This document shows, piece by piece, positions 14,326-21,559 of a stretch of 34,511 bases of DNA. Within the stretch, counting starts at the first letter, position 1. Every line of letters begins with the position of its first letter. A program made the translations under genes and the position numbers. Source of the stretch: Aquificaceae bacterium (GTDB lineage Bacteria; Aquificota; Aquificia; Aquificales; Aquificaceae); assembly GCA_025056375.1 (NCBI GenBank), contig JANWWH010000010.1, forward strand, positions 1 through 34,511. Reading direction: 5' to 3'. The notes under the pieces are model-generated. The model ran no database searches. It was not told the origin of the DNA and saw only the letters and a list, made by a program, of their open reading frames with translations.

Positions 14326-15460
14326 ATTCAGCGGCGTAAACGGTGGTGTAGGCACCGGAGGAGAGTATATAGAGATAGTCCCCCACCTCTGGCTCTGGAA
14401 GGGCTACCTTGCGCGCTACCACATCCATGCTGTCGCAAGAAACACCACCTACCGTCCACTCCCTTAACTCTCCCTCCCTTTCTACGTAGAAGGGATACCT
14501 TATGCCACCAAGTGCCTCCGCAAGCCCATTAAACACACCCGTATCTATGTAAAGCCAGTTTTCTTCCCCTCTTTTGGCTTTTCCTATGACCCTACAAACC
14601 ATAAGCCCCTGGTCTCCTACCACACCCCTGCCGGGTTCTATTTGAAGTTCATGGGGTAAGGAGGGCATGAACTTCTGCAAAAGACCCCTCACATAGTAGG
14701 CTATGTCCTCTATCCTAAGAGCTTCGTAGGTGTATTTTACCGGCAGCCCACCACCTATGTTGAGCATCTGAAGTCTCAGCCCCTTTAACTTTGCCTTTTG
14801 CCACAGTTCGCTGGCCTTCTTTATGCCTATGAGCCAGTTTCTGAAGTTGTTACACTGAGAGCCTACATGGAAGGTTAGCCCGTAGGGGACAAGCCCTTTG
14901 TCCTGGGCGTAGAGAAGGACCTCCAGAGCGGTATCCACATCTACGCCAAACTTTTTAGACAAAGGCCAATCACTTCCTTCGTTTGGAACCACAAGCCTCA
15001 CGTAGACCCTTGACCTTGGTGCTACCCTTGAGAGCTTGTCCACCTCCGTAAAGGAGTCTACCACGAAACGGTTTACGCCCTGCCCATAGGCGTAATCTAT
15101 AAACTCCAGAGGTTTTATTGGGTTGCTGGATATGACCCTTTCGGGCTTTACGCCAAGGCTCATAACCCTTCTGAGTTCTTCTGAGGAAGCCACCTCAAAA
15201 CCTGAACCCAGGTCCGCCAGAAGCTTGAGCACTTCTAAATGGTCGTTTGCCTTGACCGCGTAGTAAACCCTGAACTGGGGAAAGTGATACTTTATCTCTA
15301 AATACCTGCTCTTTATACCCTGAAGGTCCAAAAGGAGCACGGGCGTCCTCGAAGGTTTAAGATGTAAGGTAAGGTGTTCTCTGGAGGAGAGAAACTCTTG
15401 GAAGTATCTTCTGGCAAACTCATACTGGAGGGTTAATGGGTCTATGGTATCTTTTACCAT
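14288..15460 (-). CDS. PLP-dependent ornithine/diaminopimelate-type decarboxylase (fold type III)
   Basis: A 390-residue alanine-racemase-fold decarboxylase. It has the PLP lysine K70 (YYAVKAN), HVGSQ (198-202), the glycine loop IGGGLP (235-240), EPGR (275-278) and the catalytic cysteine C342 in GGVSCDSMD. The last motif resembles eukaryotic-type ornithine decarboxylase more than the C-E-S-x-D of diaminopimelate decarboxylase, so a polyamine-pathway enzyme acting on ornithine or lysine is the better guess. The start at 15460 follows a TATTAT/TATATT box 8-10 bases away and has no ribosome site. It is divergent from tRNA-Arg across 23 bases. Confidence 0.87.
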   Translation of the reverse strand: MVKDTIDPLTLQYEFARRYFQEFLSSREHLTLHLKPSRTPVLLLDLQGIKSRYLEIKYHFPQFRVYYAVKANDHLEVLKLLADLGSGFEVASSEELRRVMSLGVKPERVISSNPIKPLEFIDYAYGQGVNRFVVDSFTEVDKLSRVAPRSRVYVRLVVPNEGSDWPLSKKFGVDVDTALEVLLYAQDKGLVPYGLTFHVGSQCNNFRNWLIGIKKASELWQKAKLKGLRLQMLNIGGGLPVKYTYEALRIEDIAYYVRGLLQKFMPSLPHELQIEPGRGVVGDQGLMVCRVIGKAKRGEENWLYIDTGVFNGLAEALGGIRYPFYVEREGELREWTVGGVSCDSMDVVARKVALPEPEVGDYLYILSSGAYTTVYAAEFNGFSKPEVRAL

Positions 15461-15467
15461 AATGGCA

Positions 15468-15473
15468 TATAAT
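15468..15473 (+). promoter_or_regulatory. -10 box of tRNA-Arg
   Basis: TATAAT, 10 bases before the first base of the mature tRNA. Confidence 0.6.
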
Positions 15474-15476
15474 ATA
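15471..15476 (-). promoter_or_regulatory. -10 box of the decarboxylase gene
   Basis: TATATT on the minus strand, 10 bases before ATG 15460. An overlapping TATTAT at 15469-15474 is eight bases away. It overlaps the -10 box of the divergent tRNA gene. Confidence 0.5.
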
Positions 15477-15483
15477 ACCGAAA

Positions 15484-15557
15484 CGGCCCGTAGCTCAACT
15501 GGACAGAGCGTGGGACTACGGATCCCAAGGTTGCGGGTTCGACTCCCGCCGGGCTGG
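15484..15557 (+). tRNA. tRNA-Arg (anticodon ACG)
   Basis: A complete cloverleaf can be drawn. Acceptor CGGCCCG pairs with CGGGCTG (one G-U), the anticodon stem TGGGA/TCCCA encloses the loop CTACGGA with anticodon ACG, and the T-arm is GCGGG-TTCGACT-CCCGC. The discriminator base is G, and the 3' CCA is not encoded, so a CCA-adding enzyme is required. Base A34 is normally converted to inosine by TadA in this tRNA. It has its own TATAAT box upstream. Confidence 0.95.
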
Positions 15558-15562
15558 TTTCA

Positions 15563-15592
15563 TTGAATTTTCACAAAAAAATCCCTTAAAAT
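15563..15592 (+). promoter_or_regulatory. promoter of the PCu(A)C gene
   Basis: TTGAAT (15563-15568), an 18-base spacer and TAAAAT (15587-15592), followed by a short leader with AGGAGGTG before ATG 15627. Confidence 0.5.
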
Positions 15593-15626
15593 TAAATTAA
15601 AACCTATAAACCTTAGGAGGTGCGTC

Positions 15627-16055
15627 ATGAAGAAGTTCCTATTAGCAGGATTGGTCTTCGGAGGTGTGGTCTTTGCCCAGCCCAAAATTGAAGTAAAGGA
15701 TGCCTGGGTCAGGGAAGTGCCCCCCACTTCCAAGATGTCCGCAGCCTACATGATAATTGAGAACAAGGGCAATCAGCCAGATAAGCTGGTTGACGCAAAG
15801 AACAACGCCTCTGAAATAACAGAGCTCCACGAAACGGTGGAAGGTAAGATGAGGAAGGTAAAAGCGATCGAAGTGCCCGCCAACGGAAAGACGGAGCTCA
15901 AGCCCGGTGGTCTTCATGTGATGCTCATAAACCTAAAAAAGCCACTAAAGGAAGGAGAGACGGTAGAGCTCGTGCTCAAGTTTGAAAAGTCTGGTGAGGT
16001 AAAGGTGAACGCCCCAGTTAAGAAGGGCATGGGTGGACACAAGCAGGGACACTGA
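15627..16055 (+). CDS. PCu(A)C-type periplasmic copper chaperone
   Basis: A 142-residue exported protein with a signal peptide at residues 1-17 (cleavage after A17). It binds Cu(I) and delivers it to the CuA site of cytochrome oxidases. Copper ligands are visible as H68, M75 and H97-x-M99. The M-x21-H-x-M spacing is exact, but the loop between the first His and Met is four residues shorter than the common H-x10-M. YMIIENKG and LKPGGLHVML are family signatures. The His-rich tail (MGGHKQGH) could add copper sites. AGGAGGTG precedes the ATG. It is followed by SOD under a separate promoter. Confidence 0.93.
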   Translation: MKKFLLAGLVFGGVVFAQPKIEVKDAWVREVPPTSKMSAAYMIIENKGNQPDKLVDAKNNASEITELHETVEGKMRKVKAIEVPANGKTELKPGGLHVMLINLKKPLKEGETVELVLKFEKSGEVKVNAPVKKGMGGHKQGH

Positions 16056-16088
16056 GTTTTCTCATAATTTGGGGTCTGTGGGTGGGGT

Positions 16089-16094
16089 TATAAT
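16089..16094 (+). promoter_or_regulatory. -10 box of the superoxide dismutase gene
   Basis: TATAAT, 27 bases before ATG 16122. The leader contains AAGGAGG, so unlike many neighbours this message has a normal leader. No clear -35 is visible. Confidence 0.5.
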
Positions 16095-16121
16095 CTCATA
16101 AAAACTGTAAGGAGGTAAGCC

Positions 16122-16757
16122 ATGCCAACACATAAGCTTCAGCCAAAGGACCATCTGAAACCTTCTAACCTAAAGGGTATATCCAACGAGCAGATAGAGC
16201 CCCACTTTGAGGCTCACTACAAAGGCTACGTGACCAAGTACAACGAGATACAAGAAAAGCTCGCAGACCTTTGCTTTTCAGACAGGGGTAAGGCAAACCA
16301 GAACTACTCTGAGTTTAGGGAGTTAAAGGTAGAGGAGACCTTCAACTACATGGGCGTTGTCCTTCACGAGCTTTACTTCGGTCACCTGGGTGCAAAGGGA
16401 GAGCCCTCGGAAGCTTTTAGGAAAAAGGTAGAGGAGGACTTCGGCTCTTGGGATGCCTGTATTCAGGAGATAAAGGCAACGGGCATAGCCTTTAGGGGAT
16501 GGGCTCTTCTCGGTCTTGACATCTTTTCAGGAAGATTGGTCGTAAACGGTCTTGACGCCCACAATGTATACAACTACACGGGTCTCGTCCCTCTGATAAT
16601 TCTGGATACATACGAGCATGCCTACTATGTGGACCAGAAGAATAAGAGACCTCCCTACATAGATGCCTTCCTTCAGAACCTAAATTGGGAGGTGATAAAC
16701 GAAAGGTTTGAAAAGGCCATAAAAGCCTACGAAGCTCTGAAGGACTTTATCAAGTAG
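16122..16757 (+). CDS. superoxide dismutase (Fe/Mn family)
   Basis: Converts superoxide to oxygen and hydrogen peroxide in the cytoplasm. The 211-residue protein has all four metal ligands: H28 (PHFEAHYKGY), H82 (LHELYFGHL), and D162 and H166 (LDTYEHAYYVD). The size and the MPTHKLQPKDHL start resemble the Fe-SOD of Aquifex pyrophilus as I remember it. Metal preference cannot be fixed from sequence alone. AAGGAGG lies upstream. Its stop overlaps the 3' end of the convergent membrane-protein gene by eight bases, next to a GGGGGC-TCT-GCCCCC hairpin. Confidence 0.95.
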   Translation: MPTHKLQPKDHLKPSNLKGISNEQIEPHFEAHYKGYVTKYNEIQEKLADLCFSDRGKANQNYSEFRELKVEETFNYMGVVLHELYFGHLGAKGEPSEAFRKKVEEDFGSWDACIQEIKATGIAFRGWALLGLDIFSGRLVVNGLDAHNVYNYTGLVPLIILDTYEHAYYVDQKNKRPPYIDAFLQNLNWEVINERFEKAIKAYEALKDFIK

Positions 16758-17292
16758 TGCACTGGGGGCTCTGCCCCCACTTTACCCACCCCTCTTCTCT
16801 GTTTAGGCATACCTTTTTTACTCCATCGTAATTTATCTCTCTGGATATCTTGTAGTCTTGGGGGTTTTTTATAAAGGCTTCCATGTGTTCTCTCCTATCA
16901 AAGTAGAGCAGGCTTTTACTGTCCATAAGGACGCAGTAGCGGGTATTGGGGTTTATGTAGGCTCCGCAGACGGGACAGCGAGTAAAGGGTTTGGGCGGAG
17001 GTGGAAAACGCTCCCTGTATTTCTTTATCTTGTGAGCTCTTAAAAAAAGTAAGAGGCTCAAAGCTATCAGCAAGGCATCTGCCAGTATCACGCCCGGCAG
17101 AGAGAGAAAACCCGTCAAAACACCTGCAAGAACCGCAAAAAAACCCAGGAGGTTTACCGCAAAAACGGCAAAGGTGTAGGAAAGGGGGAACTCTTTTACC
17201 AGCATGAGAACCGCAAGGAAGAAGCCGAAGACTTGGAGGAAGCGGGCAAGTATTATGAGAAGGTTTACAAAGTCCCACTCTTCCTGCGTCAT
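16750..17292 (-). CDS. membrane protein with zinc ribbon and YHS/TRASH-like tail
   Basis: I do not recognise the family as a whole. The N-terminal 85 residues (from ATG 17292) hold three hydrophobic segments. They are followed by a Pro-rich linker (PPPPKPF) and C-P-V-C-G...NTRYC, a zinc-ribbon-like cluster. The end, with SLLYFDRREHMEAFIKNPQDY, resembles YHS/TRASH metal-binding domains (F....H...F..NP..Y). An in-frame TTG at 17328 would add 12 residues; the ATG with AAGGTAGAG upstream seems better. It lies opposite a copper chaperone and SOD, so a metal-handling role is possible but unproven. Confidence 0.65.
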   Translation of the reverse strand: MTQEEWDFVNLLIILARFLQVFGFFLAVLMLVKEFPLSYTFAVFAVNLLGFFAVLAGVLTGFLSLPGVILADALLIALSLLLFLRAHKIKKYRERFPPPPKPFTRCPVCGAYINPNTRYCVLMDSKSLLYFDRREHMEAFIKNPQDYKISREINYDGVKKVCLNREEGWVKWGQSPQCTT

Positions 17293-17363
17293 AAACTCTA
17301 CCTTAACAGAAGCCTCAGAGGGCTTCAATGATAAAACTCATCAAGCTCCACATGTATAGCCCT

Positions 17364-17369
17364 TAAAAT
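17364..17369 (+). promoter_or_regulatory. -10 box of the 17381 gene
   Basis: TAAAAT, 11 bases before ATG 17381, with no Shine-Dalgarno sequence between. Confidence 0.4.
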
Positions 17370-17380
17370 ATCTTGGGCAC

Positions 17381-17584
17381 ATGAAGGAAACGCGTATAGT
17401 AAAGTATATAAAGAGCGTCATAAGAAACCACCCATACACGACCACAGAAGACATCTTGCTCATGCTTGAGAGATACTACCAGCTACCTATCAAGGTTCCT
17501 TCCCTTTACTATAAATACCGCGCTATTATACGCCAGTGTAGGCAGGAAGTCTATAAGGAAAGGAGGAAGAAAAGGGATGTATGA
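17381..17584 (+). CDS. small basic hypothetical protein, 67 aa
   Basis: I do not recognise this family. The protein is rich in Lys, Arg and Tyr (ending KERRKKRDV) and predicted mostly helical, with a TTTEDILLMLERY segment that could be part of a winged-helix or other nucleic-acid-binding fold. It overlaps the start of lpd by eight bases, with the lpd ribosome site AAAGGAGGAAG inside its last codons, so the two genes are likely translationally coupled. That arrangement and the -10 box upstream make it more likely real than spurious. Confidence 0.6.
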   Translation: MKETRIVKYIKSVIRNHPYTTTEDILLMLERYYQLPIKVPSLYYKYRAIIRQCRQEVYKERRKKRDV

Positions 17585-18968
17585 TTTGGTTATAGTTGGT
17601 GCGGGAAGCGGAGGCTACGAGGGAGCACTTTATGCCCACAGACGGGGCATGAAGGTTGCCCTTGTGGAGCTGAGCCCGGAGAGCGTAGGTGGTAACTGTC
17701 TTAATAAGGGCTGTATACCCTCCAAGTATATGAGGCAGGGTGCTTATCTGTTAGATAAGTTTCAGAATTTAGGAGAATACGGCATCCTTCTCAAGGGCTA
17801 CGAACTGAGTATGAGGAAACTAAAAGAGGGTAGAGAAAGGGTAGTAAGGACCATAAGAGAAAACTTTAAAAAATTTGCGGAGCATATCAAGGTGCCCATC
17901 TTCTATGGAAAGGGCTTTCTGAAGGGACCAAACAGCGTAGTGGTGGAGCCCTCCGGACAGGAGCTGAGGGCAAAACACATTCTGCTTGCAACCGGCTCCT
18001 CAACAGTGGCACTCGGGGACCTCCTTCCCGACGGAAGATATATCTACGACACAGACCAGATATGGAGCCTAGAGGAATTCCCCAGAAGGATAATTGTATT
18101 GGGTGGGGGTGCGGTTGGTGTGGAGTTTGCCTACATCTTCAGGATGTATGGCTCCGAGGTTGTTTTGGTAGAGTTAAAGGACAGGTTACTCCCTTCTCCA
18201 GATATCCCAGAGGAGTCCTCCAGATACTTAGCGAGGAAGCTAAAAAAGCTCGGTGTGGACATAAAGCTAAAAACAACCCTTCAAGAATGGAGCACCCAGT
18301 CTGAGGGTGTAAGGGCTATCCTTTCTGACGGTTCTGAAGTGACCGCAGACCTTATCCTCCTCGGCGTTGGAAGAAAGCCTAACACGGAGGGCATAGGTTT
18401 GGAAGAAGTGGGCGTGGAAAGGGATAGCAAGGGTTTTATAGAGGTAAACCAGTTTTGTCAGACCAGCGTTCCAAACATATACGCCTGTGGTGACATCACA
18501 TCTTCCACCATGCTCGCCCATAAGTCCATGTATGAGGCAAAGATAGCCATAAGCCACATGCTGGGCGAGAAAGACATGAAAAGAGAGGAGAGGCTCCTTC
18601 CAAAGGTCATATACTCCGCCTACGAAATTGCCAGCGTGGGGCTTACCGAGGAGCAGGCGGAGGATGAAGGTTATGAGGTAAAGGTGGGCGTGGTATCCTT
18701 CGTGTCCAACCCAAAGGCTATGGACGACGGCGAGAACGAGGGCTTTGTAAGGTTAGTGGCGGATGCAGAGGGTAACCTTCTCGGCTGTCACATACTCGGA
18801 CCCCACGCAGGCGAACTGCTACACCAGGTCATGCATCTTATGAAGGCAGGACTGGGCTTAGACTTCCTATCAAAAGCCCTCTATTCTCACCCTTCTCTCT
18901 CGGAGGCTATAGTTCAAGCGGGTATGGAGGTCCACTTTGGACCTATAACCTGGGCAAGAAGGCACTAA
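17577..18968 (+). CDS. lpdA: dihydrolipoyl dehydrogenase (E3)
   Basis: A flavoprotein that reoxidises dihydrolipoamide with NAD+, for lipoamide-dependent complexes, the glycine cleavage system or lipoate-binding proteins of sulfur metabolism. The 463-residue protein has the FAD site GAGSGGYEGA (8-17), the redox pair C41-x4-C46 (GGNCLNKGCIPSK), the NAD site GGGAVGVEFA, the second FAD motif YACGDI, and the C-terminal catalytic HPSLSE near residue 440. The longer open frame from 17466 is rejected, because the family begins at MYDLVIVG and AAAGGAGGAAG lies just before ATG 17577. Its 3' end overlaps rimM by four bases. Confidence 0.94.
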   Translation: MYDLVIVGAGSGGYEGALYAHRRGMKVALVELSPESVGGNCLNKGCIPSKYMRQGAYLLDKFQNLGEYGILLKGYELSMRKLKEGRERVVRTIRENFKKFAEHIKVPIFYGKGFLKGPNSVVVEPSGQELRAKHILLATGSSTVALGDLLPDGRYIYDTDQIWSLEEFPRRIIVLGGGAVGVEFAYIFRMYGSEVVLVELKDRLLPSPDIPEESSRYLARKLKKLGVDIKLKTTLQEWSTQSEGVRAILSDGSEVTADLILLGVGRKPNTEGIGLEEVGVERDSKGFIEVNQFCQTSVPNIYACGDITSSTMLAHKSMYEAKIAISHMLGEKDMKREERLLPKVIYSAYEIASVGLTEEQAEDEGYEVKVGVVSFVSNPKAMDDGENEGFVRLVADAEGNLLGCHILGPHAGELLHQVMHLMKAGLGLDFLSKALYSHPSLSEAIVQAGMEVHFGPITWARRH

Positions 18969-19492
18969 AGCTCGGAGAGCACCTCATCTACTATAAGTTT
19001 ACCCTCCTTTAGCCTCACCCTTTTCACCAGAGCCTTTACAAAGGGTATGTATAGCCTACCGCCGTCCACCTCCAGAAGGTCGTAGGGTTTCTGCTCCACA
19101 AGTCCCGTCACCTTGCCCACCCGCTTACCCCTCTCTGTGAAGACCACCAGACCTTCAAGCTCGTAGTAATAATACTCACCCCCTTTCTTTTTTGGGAGCT
19201 CAACCTCCGGCAGAAATATCTTTGCCCCTCTATAGCCCTCCGCCTGAGCCAGGCTTTCACAACCTTCAAAACGTAGGAGTAAAAGACCCTTGCCATGAAG
19301 CCTGAGCGTTGCGAGGTTAAAAGGCACATACTCACCGCCCCTCCGCTTCAGAAAGACCCTCTTTATTCGTTGCCAGTGCTTTGGCTGTAGATAGGGCTGA
19401 ACCTTTAGTTCTCCTTTGAGACCGTAAGTGTCCAGAACCTTCCCTATCACCACATAATGATTTTTCTCATTGACCCTTTCTCTTTCCCGCAT
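18965..19492 (-). CDS. rimM: ribosome maturation factor RimM
   Basis: Helps mature the head of the 30S ribosomal subunit. The 175-residue protein starts with the RimM beta-barrel (VVIGKVLDTYGLKGELKV) and ends with the PRC-barrel domain (GKVTGLVEQKPYDLLEV, then YIPFVKALVKRV). The only plausible start is ATG 19492. A TAAACT box lies seven bases upstream, inside a perfect palindrome, and there is no ribosome site, so it is probably leaderless. It is divergent from the Nfu gene across 38 bases. Confidence 0.93.
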   Translation of the reverse strand: MRERERVNEKNHYVVIGKVLDTYGLKGELKVQPYLQPKHWQRIKRVFLKRRGGEYVPFNLATLRLHGKGLLLLRFEGCESLAQAEGYRGAKIFLPEVELPKKKGGEYYYYELEGLVVFTERGKRVGKVTGLVEQKPYDLLEVDGGRLYIPFVKALVKRVRLKEGKLIVDEVLSEL

Positions 19493-19511
19493 AGGATTTA
19501 GTTTAAATCCT
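19493..19511. promoter_or_regulatory. palindrome covering the rimM -10 region
   Basis: AGGATTTA-GTT-TAAATCCT is a perfect 8-base inverted repeat directly before rimM. It includes the presumed -10 box TAAACT (minus strand, 19500-19505). It could be an operator for rimM, for the divergent Nfu gene, or for both. Confidence 0.45.
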
Positions 19512-19530
19512 TCAAAAGGAGGAAAAGCGT

Positions 19531-19794
19531 ATGACTATGCCTACATGGGAAGAAGTGGAAAAGGTGCTTGATGAAATAAGACCTGCCCTAAGGTTTGATG
19601 GTGGCGATGTGGAGCTGGTGGACATAAAGGAAGATGGCACTGTTCTGGTAAGGATGGTAGGTGCCTGTTCTGGGTGCGGTATGTCAGTGCTTACCCTTAA
19701 GGCGGGTATAGAAAGAGCTCTGAAAAACAAATTTCCAAGCATAAAAGAGGTCAAGGACGTAAACATGGACATACCCATGACCTTCGGCTTTTGA
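19531..19794 (+). CDS. NifU C-terminal-domain (Nfu) Fe-S carrier
   Basis: An 87-residue stand-alone Nfu domain that carries a 4Fe-4S cluster on a dimer interface and passes it to target proteins. It shows the family sequence LRFDGGDVELVDI, the cluster motif A-C-S-G-C-G-M-S and the end I..A....FPSI..V. AAAAGGAGG precedes ATG 19531. With Mrp, the NifS-like protein and the IscU-like protein, it is one of several Fe-S assembly genes scattered in this window. It ends four bases before the convergent DsrE-like gene. Confidence 0.93.
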   Translation: MTMPTWEEVEKVLDEIRPALRFDGGDVELVDIKEDGTVLVRMVGACSGCGMSVLTLKAGIERALKNKFPSIKEVKDVNMDIPMTFGF

Positions 19795-19798
19795 AACC

Positions 19799-20308
19799 TT
19801 ATTGAACCTTTATGTAGGCAAACCTTTCCACCGCCTGCAGATGTCCTACGACGCCTACGCCGGATGGTATTATCTTCACAAATTCGTGGAGTTTGTTTGG
19901 GTCAAGTTTTAATCTCTGTAGTGTTATGTTGCATATGTAGTATTCCACACCGTAGGTGGATAAAGACTTCTCCTCTTCGTAAAGTTCCTGTATCTTTAGC
20001 GTCTCCTTATCCCAGGGACTTCCTGAGAGGTCTTTCATAAAGAACTTCACACCAGGTCCGTGGGCTACCACTACCACCTTTATCTTCATGGGGTTGAAGT
20101 CGTATACAGAAAGGTGGTTGTTTATGTTCCTGAGCATGGTTCTGAACCTGTCCTCTTGTGGAAAGTCGCAGTGATATAACACGCCTATGTCCGCACCCTT
20201 CTTTATCTCGGACATCTCTAATTTTTTAGGACTGGCGGAAGCTACTTTGTTGATAAGTGGAAAAGAAGCAAAAACCGAGAAAAGGCTTAGAAAACCTCTT
20301 CTATCCAT
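19799..20308 (-). CDS. exported DsrE/DsrF-like protein
   Basis: A 169-residue protein with an N-terminal twin-arginine-like signal (RRGFLSLF, hydrophobic stretch, cleavage likely after ASA near residue 25) and a DsrE/F-fold domain. VVVVAHGPGVKFF is the strand-and-loop typical of COG1416 proteins. C126 (YYICNIT) is in the position of the sulfur-carrying Cys of DsrE/TusD relatives, and IIPSGVGVVGHLQ matches the C-terminal pattern. If folded before Tat export, it would act in the periplasm, perhaps binding sulfane sulfur. GGAGGT precedes the ATG. A TTGCGA / TATCTT promoter with a 16-base spacer is possible upstream. Confidence 0.8.
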   Translation of the reverse strand: MDRRGFLSLFSVFASFPLINKVASASPKKLEMSEIKKGADIGVLYHCDFPQEDRFRTMLRNINNHLSVYDFNPMKIKVVVVAHGPGVKFFMKDLSGSPWDKETLKIQELYEEEKSLSTYGVEYYICNITLQRLKLDPNKLHEFVKIIPSGVGVVGHLQAVERFAYIKVQ

Positions 20309-20407
20309 GGTTTACCTCCACTTTTTCTTCTAAAAGATAGGTAAAAACCCATCTTTCGCAATAAAGTATGTTCTGCATCATAAAACCACCTTTCTGGTCG
20401 TTGCCAT

Positions 20408-20413
20408 TATAAT
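20408..20413 (+). promoter_or_regulatory. -10 box of murG
   Basis: TATAAT, eight bases before ATG 20422, with no ribosome site between. Confidence 0.6.
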
Positions 20414-20421
20414 CCCTAGGA

Positions 20422-21480
20422 ATGAAAGTTTTTGTCTCCGGTGGTGGCACCGGCGGTCACTTCTTTCCAGCTCTTGCTCTCATTGAGTGTCTTTTAGAAA
20501 AGAGCATACCTACCACCTTTATTGGCTCTCGGAGGGGTATAGAACAAAAGCTCAAGAGCCAGATACCTGTGGAGGCTCTTTTCCTCTCTTCACACCCCTT
20601 CATGGGGAGGGGCACAGGGGAAAAGCTCGTAGCGGTTCTTAAAAACCTCAGTAGCACCTTAGGACTCCTCCAAAAGCTCCGAGGTGAAAGTGCGGGTGTG
20701 GTCTTCGGAGGCTACGCAAGCCTCCCTCTGGGTTTAAGCTGTATACTTAGGAAAAAACCCCTTTACCTGCACGAGCAAAACTCGGTTCCTAGCGAGAGCA
20801 ACCGCCTTCTTTCAAAGTTTGCCAAGAGGGTATTTATAACCTTTGAAAGCTCACGGGTATACTTTCCAAGGGAAAAGGTGGTGAAGGTAGGACTTCCCGT
20901 GAGAAAAAGGCTACTGGAGGGTAGGTCGCTGAGTGTGAGTAGGGCAAGGGAAGAGCTGGGGCTTGAGGAGGGGTTTACGCTCTTGGTTATGGGCGGCAGT
21001 CAGGGGGCGAGCTTTCTGAACAGGCTTGCCCTCGAGGTATTCTCCCAAACGGGGTGGCAGGGTATACACCTGACCGGCGAAAGGGACTACACGAGCATAA
21101 GCTCCTACTACAAAGAAAGAGGTATAAAGGTGCTAACCCTTCCCTTCAGCCATAGCATGGAGGTCTTGTATAGGGCAAGCGACATAGCCATAAGCAGGGC
21201 GGGTGCGAGTTCAATAACGGAGCTCTCCCTTTTTGGAGTTCCTGCCCTCTTCATACCCTTTCCCCATGCAGTTTACGACCATCAGTTTTACAACGCAAAG
21301 GAGATAGAAGAGTTGGGCGGTGGGCTAATCCTTAGAGAGAGGGAGGCGGATACGGAGAAGGTTATCCTCTTCTTAGAAAAATTAGCTCGGGACAGAGAAG
21401 CCTTTTCTGAGAGGATAAAGACCTTTGCAAACCCAGTTGCCTGTGAACTCATGTTGGAATATATTTTGAAAGGGGGTTAA
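20422..21480 (+). CDS. murG: UDP-GlcNAc : lipid I GlcNAc-transferase MurG
   Basis: Adds GlcNAc to lipid I to form lipid II at the inner face of the membrane, the last cytoplasmic step of peptidoglycan precursor synthesis. The 352-residue protein has the glycine-rich GGGTGGHFFPALAL at its start, LHEQNSVPS, the second glycine loop GGSQGASFLN and the donor-binding ISRAGASSITE, then FPHAVYDHQFYNA. It stands apart from the usual mur/fts cluster. The start follows a TATAAT box, so the message should be leaderless. Confidence 0.96.
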   Translation: MKVFVSGGGTGGHFFPALALIECLLEKSIPTTFIGSRRGIEQKLKSQIPVEALFLSSHPFMGRGTGEKLVAVLKNLSSTLGLLQKLRGESAGVVFGGYASLPLGLSCILRKKPLYLHEQNSVPSESNRLLSKFAKRVFITFESSRVYFPREKVVKVGLPVRKRLLEGRSLSVSRAREELGLEEGFTLLVMGGSQGASFLNRLALEVFSQTGWQGIHLTGERDYTSISSYYKERGIKVLTLPFSHSMEVLYRASDIAISRAGASSITELSLFGVPALFIPFPHAVYDHQFYNAKEIEELGGGLILREREADTEKVILFLEKLARDREAFSERIKTFANPVACELMLEYILKGG

Positions 21481-21559
21481 ATGTTAAGAAAGGGTTTTTT
21501 ATGCCTCCTCACTTAAGTAAATCTATGTAGAGGGATAACTTTACGCAGGAGGTATAGAT

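Noticed and set aside
16763-16779. TGGGGGC-TCT-GCCCCCA hairpin after the SOD gene
   Set aside because: The stem is strong but lies in the coding end of the opposite gene and has no T-tract on either side, so I do not call a terminator.
17466-17576. 37-residue extension of dihydrolipoyl dehydrogenase
   Set aside because: The family begins at MYDLVIVG, and a good ribosome site lies just before ATG 17577; the extension overlaps the small gene at 17381.
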